From positions 62,001 through 126,000 of the forward strand of contig NZ_NIRS01000005.1 of assembly GCF_002934665.1 (NCBI RefSeq): 64,000 nucleotides of DNA, in the 5' to 3' direction. A program made the translations under genes and the position numbers. Each line of letters opens with the position of its first letter. Positions within the stretch are counted from its first letter, which is position 1. Shown one piece after another: positions 60,273 through 64,000 of the stretch. Source of the stretch: Pseudomonas laurylsulfatiphila. GTDB lineage: Bacteria; Pseudomonadota; Gammaproteobacteria; Pseudomonadales; Pseudomonadaceae. The notes under the pieces were generated by a model. It made no database searches. It was not told where the DNA came from and saw nothing but the letters and a program-made list of their open reading frames with translations.

Positions 60273-60326
60273 GCCGTGCCGTCGCCCCCGCACATCGGGG
60301 GCGGCGGTCCGCCCGAGGTGTTCGCC

Positions 60327-60953
60327 GTGAATGGAACAACTGCACGCCGTGAACTAACCTCTGCCTGCAACCGGCCACCTGCCCCGCTTTCCGGGAGAAC
60401 CGCCATTCCCATCGCCGACGCCGATCAGCTCAGGCAATTGCTGGCCCAGTGTTCACTGGGCGACCGCCGCGCCTTCGAGACGCTGTACCGCAGTGTCGGC
60501 CCGCGCCTGCACGGGGTAGCGCTACGCTTCATGGGCCGTCCGGATCTGGCCGAAGAGGTGCTGCAAGAGAGTTTCGTGCGCATCTGGAACAATGCATCAC
60601 GCTACGAAGCGCATCTGTCGGCGCCGTTGACCTGGATGATCAACATCACCCGTCATCAGGCCATCGACCAGTTGCGCAAACACCGCGATCGGCCATTGAG
60701 CGATCTCGAAGAACAGAGGCTCGTGGATGAAAGCCCATCGGCCCACGAGCAACTGGACAGTGCTCGTGACGCCAGCGCCTTGAACCGTTGCCTGGACAGC
60801 CTCGAAGGCATGCAGCGCCAGTCGATTACCGTCGCCTATTTCCAGGGACTGTCGTGCTCCGAACTGGCCGAACACCTGGCCGCGCCGCTGGGCTCGGTGA
60901 AGTCCTGGATCCGTCGCGGCATGGAACGCCTGCGCAGGTGCCTTGAATCATGA
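60327..60953 (+). CDS. SigK-like ECF sigma factor
   Basis: A ~208-residue ECF sigma factor with region 2 (FETLYRSVGPRLHGVALRFMGRPDLAEEVLQESFVRIW) and region 4 (QSITVAYFQGLSCSELAEHLAAPLGSVKSWIRRGMERLR). I choose the GTG at 60327 (NGTTARREL) with GAGGTG seven bases upstream; a start at 60276 is possible, and the first ~40 residues may be non-coding. Its stop overlaps the anti-sigma start, so the pair is coupled. Likely target: the fasciclin gene upstream, by analogy. Confidence 0.85.
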   Translation: MNGTTARRELTSACNRPPAPLSGRTAIPIADADQLRQLLAQCSLGDRRAFETLYRSVGPRLHGVALRFMGRPDLAEEVLQESFVRIWNNASRYEAHLSAPLTWMINITRHQAIDQLRKHRDRPLSDLEEQRLVDESPSAHEQLDSARDASALNRCLDSLEGMQRQSITVAYFQGLSCSELAEHLAAPLGSVKSWIRRGMERLRRCLES

Positions 60954-61624
60954 ACTATCGAACCCCGACCCTGCGCCGCGCCCTCGCCGCCGACTATGCC
61001 ATCGGCCTGATGCCTGCCACCGCGCGCCGGCGTTTCGAACAGCTGTTGCTGGAAGATGCGACCTTGCGCGCAGAACTGGCACAGTGGCAGGAAAGCCTGG
61101 TCAGCCTGACCGATGCCCTGCCGGAGCAGCCAGTGCCGGATCGCGTCTGGCAAGGCATTACCGCGCGGATCGAACCACAAATGCTGCACGTGCCAGAGAA
61201 GCGTCCGTTCTGGAATTGGCTACGAGTGACGGCGGCGGTTGGCTCGCTGCTGATCGCAGTGACGCTCGGCGTACTCAACCTCCCCGACGACGCCCGCTAC
61301 AGCGCCACTCTGGTGAGCGCCGACGCACAACCGGCGTTGCGCGTGCTGGCCCACGAGGATTACCTGCAAGTCGAGCCACTGGCGTTGGCCGCAATCGGGC
61401 CGGATCACAGCCTGGAACTGTGGGCAATACCGGCGGATGGCAAGCCGATTTCCCTCGGCGTGATTCCGCCGAAAGGCAAAGGCAAGGTCGAATTGAGCGA
61501 GACTCAGAAAGCGCTGATCGGCAAGCCGATTGCGCTGGCAGTCAGCCTTGAACCGAAGGGCGGCTCACCGACCGGGCAACCGACTGGCCCCGTCCTTTAT
61601 CAAGGTCCATTGGCTTCGCTTTGA
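60950..61624 (+). CDS. RskA-family anti-sigma factor
   Basis: A 224-residue protein overlapping the sigma gene by four bases. The cytoplasmic N-terminal part (LRRALAADYAIGLMPATARRRFEQLLLEDATLRAELAQWQESL) binds sigma; one membrane segment is near residues 89-110; the periplasmic RskA domain (LELWAIPADGKPISLGVIPPKGKGKVELS) follows. This matches the RskA family that holds SigK-type sigmas at the membrane. No zinc-binding HxxxCxxC motif is present. It is released probably by proteolysis or redox, family knowledge only. Confidence 0.9.
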   Translation: MNYRTPTLRRALAADYAIGLMPATARRRFEQLLLEDATLRAELAQWQESLVSLTDALPEQPVPDRVWQGITARIEPQMLHVPEKRPFWNWLRVTAAVGSLLIAVTLGVLNLPDDARYSATLVSADAQPALRVLAHEDYLQVEPLALAAIGPDHSLELWAIPADGKPISLGVIPPKGKGKVELSETQKALIGKPIALAVSLEPKGGSPTGQPTGPVLYQGPLASL

Positions 61625-61787
61625 CGCGAACACAGCGCGTCTCATGAGCGCGCCTTGTGCCTTTCCTTTCGCTGGACTTCACGTCGGCTGCCATCTCAAA
61701 ACGCCGAAAACCTATCAATACCGACAGTACAAACCCCATTACTCCTGCTCCAACATGACGACTCCAAACCAAGTAAAGGAGCACATC

Positions 61788-62276
61788 ATGATAAGCAAGA
61801 CACTCGCGGCAAGCGCCGTATTACTGTCGGTATTCACAGCTAACGCCATGGCGGCAACTGCTATGTGTCCGCCAACCGCCAGTATCGAACAAAAGAAAGA
61901 GGAGCCAGGCTACAGCTATTCCGCCCCCGGGCCGAATGGCCGCGTCTGGGTAGGCGAAAACCCCTATGCCGATGAGGGAGATCTGAAAACCTTCGTGTTC
62001 GACGGAGCGTTCTACCGGACCGTCAGTTCCGAAGGGAATACGGATGTGGTTTCGTGTGATTACGTTGGAGACGACTTGTACGCGGGTGCCAGAATGACGC
62101 TGTACTCCTTCAGAGAGTGGGCACCCGTCAAAGGTACAAAATGGGAGGCCCAGCCAACTGCAGAAAAAACCGGAACCTTCAATAAGGCAAACTCCGTTGA
62201 GCTCTGCAATTCAAAGCTCGAAAAAGAATGTGCGTTTAACTACCGAGTCCTGGCCATGCCACCGGCAGGCCACTGA
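61788..62276 (+). CDS. Small secreted protein, probable DUF3757 family
   Basis: A 162-residue protein with a signal peptide (cut near AMA-AT). The body begins CPPTASIEQKKEEPGYSYSAPGPNGRVWVGENPYADEGDLKTF and has VVSCDYVGDDLYAGARMTLYS, patterns I associate with DUF3757 proteins of unknown function. Four to five Cys suggest a disulfide-stabilised periplasmic or extracellular protein. AAGGAG lies just upstream of the ATG. It stands alone and ends in a strong terminator. Confidence 0.75.
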   Translation: MISKTLAASAVLLSVFTANAMAATAMCPPTASIEQKKEEPGYSYSAPGPNGRVWVGENPYADEGDLKTFVFDGAFYRTVSSEGNTDVVSCDYVGDDLYAGARMTLYSFREWAPVKGTKWEAQPTAEKTGTFNKANSVELCNSKLEKECAFNYRVLAMPPAGH

Positions 62277-62278
62277 AC

Positions 62279-62309
62279 AAAAAAAGGGCGACCTCAGTCG
62301 CCCTTTTTT
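62279..62309. terminator. Bidirectional intrinsic terminator
   Basis: GGGCGAC (62286-62292) pairs with GTCGCCC (62297-62303) around CTCA, followed by TTTTTT and preceded by a run of As. It serves the small secreted protein gene and the convergent fdhA. Confidence 0.93.
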
Positions 62310-62320
62310 CTACACGACGC

Positions 62321-63520
62321 TTACGCCGCGCTGAACATCTTGTGCGGATCGATCACAAACTTCTTCGGCACGCCCGCATCAAACTCGCCATAACCCTGCG
62401 GAGCCTGATCCAGGCTGATCACCTGAACGCCCACCACTTCGGCGATGTTGATACGGTCCCACATGATCGCTTGCATGAGCGCGCGGTTGTACTTCATTAC
62501 CGGGGTCTGGCCGGTGTGGAAGCTGTGGGACTTGGCCCAGCCCAGGCCGAAACGGATGCTCAGGCTGCCCATTTTCGCGGCAGCGTCGACAGCACCCGGG
62601 TCTTCGGTCACATAGAGGCCGGGGATGCCGATCTTGCCGGCCACACGCACCACGCCCATCAGCGAGTTGAGCACGGTGGCCGGGGCTTCGTGTTTCACGC
62701 CGTCATGGCCATGGCCACGGGCTTCGAAGCCGACGGCGTCGATGGCGCAATCCACTTCCGGTTCGCCCAGCAGTGCGGCGATCTGTTCGTGCAGCGGCGT
62801 GTCCAGGGACAGGTCGGCGATCTCGAAGCCCTGGGCTTTGGCGTGCGCCAGGCGAACGGTGTTGACGTCACCGATGATCACCACCGCAGCGCCCAGCAGG
62901 CGAGCGGATGCGGCGGCCGCCAGACCGACCGGACCGGCACCAGCGATGTATACGGTGCTGCCCGGGCCAACGCCAGCAGTCACGGCACCATGATAGCCGG
63001 TCGGCAGGATGTCGGAGAGGCAGGTCAGGTCGCGGATTTTTTCCATCGCACGGTCGCGATCCGGCAGCTTCAGCAGGTTGAAGTCGGCGTACGGCACCAT
63101 GGCGTATTCCGCCTGGCCACCGGTCCAGTCACCCATGTCAACATAACCGTAAGCACCGCCTGGGCGGGCCGGGTTGACGCTCAGGCACACGCCGGTGTGC
63201 ATTTCCTTGCAGGAACGGCAGCGCCCGCAAGCCACGTTGAACGGTACGGACACCAGGTCGCCGATTTTCAGGTTCTCGACGTCGCTGCCCTTCTCGATCA
63301 CTTCGCCGGTGATTTCGTGGCCCAACACAAGGCCGGTTTGCGCCGTGGTACGCCCGCGCACCATGTGCTGGTCGGAACCACAGATGTTGGTGGAAACCAC
63401 TTTGAGAATGACCCCGTGCTCGATCTTGCGACCGCGCGGGTCCTGCATTTTCGGATAGTCAATCTTCTGTACTTCGACCTTGCCAGCGCCGAGATACACC
63501 ACACCACGATTGCCAGACAT
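62321..63520 (-). CDS. fdhA: Glutathione-independent formaldehyde dehydrogenase
   Basis: A 399-residue zinc- and NAD-dependent enzyme oxidising formaldehyde to formate, as in P. putida. Catalytic-zinc ligands lie in TNICGSDQH and GHEITGEV; the structural-zinc cysteines in CGRCRSCKEMHTGVC; the Rossmann motif is VYIAGAGPVGLAAAASARLLG. The tail KKFVIDPHKMF and length agree with the family. SD GAGG precedes the ATG. purU follows on the same strand; together they fit one-carbon release from sarcosine/glycine betaine breakdown. Confidence 0.95.
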   Translation of the reverse strand: MSGNRGVVYLGAGKVEVQKIDYPKMQDPRGRKIEHGVILKVVSTNICGSDQHMVRGRTTAQTGLVLGHEITGEVIEKGSDVENLKIGDLVSVPFNVACGRCRSCKEMHTGVCLSVNPARPGGAYGYVDMGDWTGGQAEYAMVPYADFNLLKLPDRDRAMEKIRDLTCLSDILPTGYHGAVTAGVGPGSTVYIAGAGPVGLAAAASARLLGAAVVIIGDVNTVRLAHAKAQGFEIADLSLDTPLHEQIAALLGEPEVDCAIDAVGFEARGHGHDGVKHEAPATVLNSLMGVVRVAGKIGIPGLYVTEDPGAVDAAAKMGSLSIRFGLGWAKSHSFHTGQTPVMKYNRALMQAIMWDRINIAEVVGVQVISLDQAPQGYGEFDAGVPKKFVIDPHKMFSAA

Positions 63521-63623
63521 GCTTTCACCTCGCTGTTGTTTTTATGGAACCGCGTCGCCCAGGCAGGCAGCGCGTTAAATGCTCGGGTATAGATGCTGTT
63601 TCTTGTGTTGCTTGTGAGGGCCT

Positions 63624-63716
63624 CATCGCGGGCAAGCCCGCTCCCACAGTGGAACGGGGGACACAAGATCTGTGAACAACACAAAACCCTGTGGGAGCTG
63701 GCTTGCCAGCGATAGT
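63624..63716. repeat. REPIN with mixed ends
   Basis: One unit is ATCGCGGGCAAGCCCGCTCCCACAG and the other GTGGGAGCTGGCTTGCCAGCGAT, so the two ends differ in their hairpin core. It lies between fdhA and purU. Confidence 0.88.
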
Positions 63717-63719
63717 TAT

Positions 63720-64000
63720 CTAAAGAACGACCGTGCGATTGGCGTTCAAAAACACTCTTCTTTCGATGTGATAACCCACCGCCCGCGCCAGCGTCAGCCC
63801 TTCGATATCCCGCCCCTTGGCGATCAAGTCTTCCGGGTAATGGCTGTGGTCCACTGCCTCGACGCCCTGGGCAATGATCGGACCTTCATCAAGGTCGTTG
63901 TTGATGTAATGCGCCGTGGCGCCCACCAGTTTCACCCCCTTGTTGTAGGCCTGGTGATAGGGCTTGGCGCCCTTGAAACCCGGCAGCAGGGAGTGGTGGA
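63720..64000 (-). CDS. purU: Formyltetrahydrofolate deformylase, C-terminal part
   Basis: The visible ~93 residues begin in HHSLLPGFKGAKPYHQAYNKGVKLVGATAHYI, the conserved hydrolase region (HHSFLPAF...GA..Y..A...GVK..GATAH.V), then DEGPIIAQ, VDHSHYPEDLIAKGRDIEGLTLARAV. The enzyme hydrolyses 10-formyl-THF to formate and THF. The gene continues beyond the window; the N-terminal ACT domain is not seen. It lies upstream of fdhA on the same strand, consistent with a one-carbon/sarcosine cluster. Confidence 0.93.
   Translation of the reverse strand, partial: HHSLLPGFKGAKPYHQAYNKGVKLVGATAHYINNDLDEGPIIAQGVEAVDHSHYPEDLIAKGRDIEGLTLARAVGYHIERRVFLNANRTVVL

Overview
This window looks like chromosomal DNA of a Pseudomonas from the P. 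fluorescens lineage. The DNA is GC-rich, intergenic REP/REPIN hairpins of at least three end types are abundant, and gene content and order (davBA, pqqFABCDE plus an S9 peptidase, bioBFHCD, glcB, a fecI/fecR/TonB-receptor cluster, fdhA-purU) match what I recall of fluorescent pseudomonads. That synteny is recollection, not computed. I see no rRNA, tRNA, CRISPR array, prophage or insertion sequence.

Layout. 1-2.3 kb is accessory: a HigBA-type toxin-antitoxin pair cut by the window edge, a stretch of RNA-like hairpins leading to a small DUF3077-type protein, and an orphan HExxH peptidase. 2.4-8.2 kb holds a membrane PQQ-dependent sugar dehydrogenase, an Lrp/AsnC regulator and davBA (lysine to 5-aminovalerate). 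8.2-18.8 kb is the PQQ cofactor cluster (pqqF, the 24-codon pqqA, pqqB, C, D, E, an S9 peptidase), then a YqaE/Pmp3 peptide, a class III aminotransferase and a LysR regulator. The cofactor made here would serve the dehydrogenase at 2.4-4.8 kb. 19.0-31.2 kb holds three ~600-residue acyl-CoA dehydrogenase paralogues and a GGDEF protein, interrupted by a discrete module: a secreted di-heme MauG/cytochrome-c-peroxidase-like protein divergent from a secreted, glycine- and cysteine-rich protein of unknown function, separated by 1.1 kb of AT-rich DNA.

31.5-36.6 kb is the biotin operon bioB-F-H-C-D with a small downstream gene. A BirA-type operator overlaps a perfect -35 hexamer upstream of bioB. 36.6-43.2 kb holds comF, a ModE-type regulator, a PhoX-family phosphatase, srkA, rarD and a GcvR-like ACT protein. 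43.7-47.7 kb holds glcB, a lower-GC EamA transporter and a receiver-only response regulator. 47.9-50.6 kb is a two-gene unit (cNMP/CBS/DUF294 protein plus DnaQ-like exonuclease).

50.8-56.3 kb is an iron-uptake cell-surface signalling system (FecI-type sigma, FecR-type regulator, STN-containing receptor, PepSY membrane protein, small membrane protein). 56.5-59.4 kb holds a GST, a retropepsin-like protein, a PlsC-type acyltransferase and a DUF2780 protein. 59.7-61.6 kb is a fasciclin / SigK-like sigma / RskA-like anti-sigma unit. 61.8-64 kb holds a small secreted protein, glutathione-independent formaldehyde dehydrogenase and the 3' part of purU.

Most likely under-described items: the di-heme/secreted-protein module (24.3-29.4 kb), the hairpin array before the DUF3077-type gene (1.0-1.2 kb), a conserved internal tag shared by REPINs with different ends, and hairpins that sequester the ribosome-binding sites of pqqF and the aminotransferase gene.
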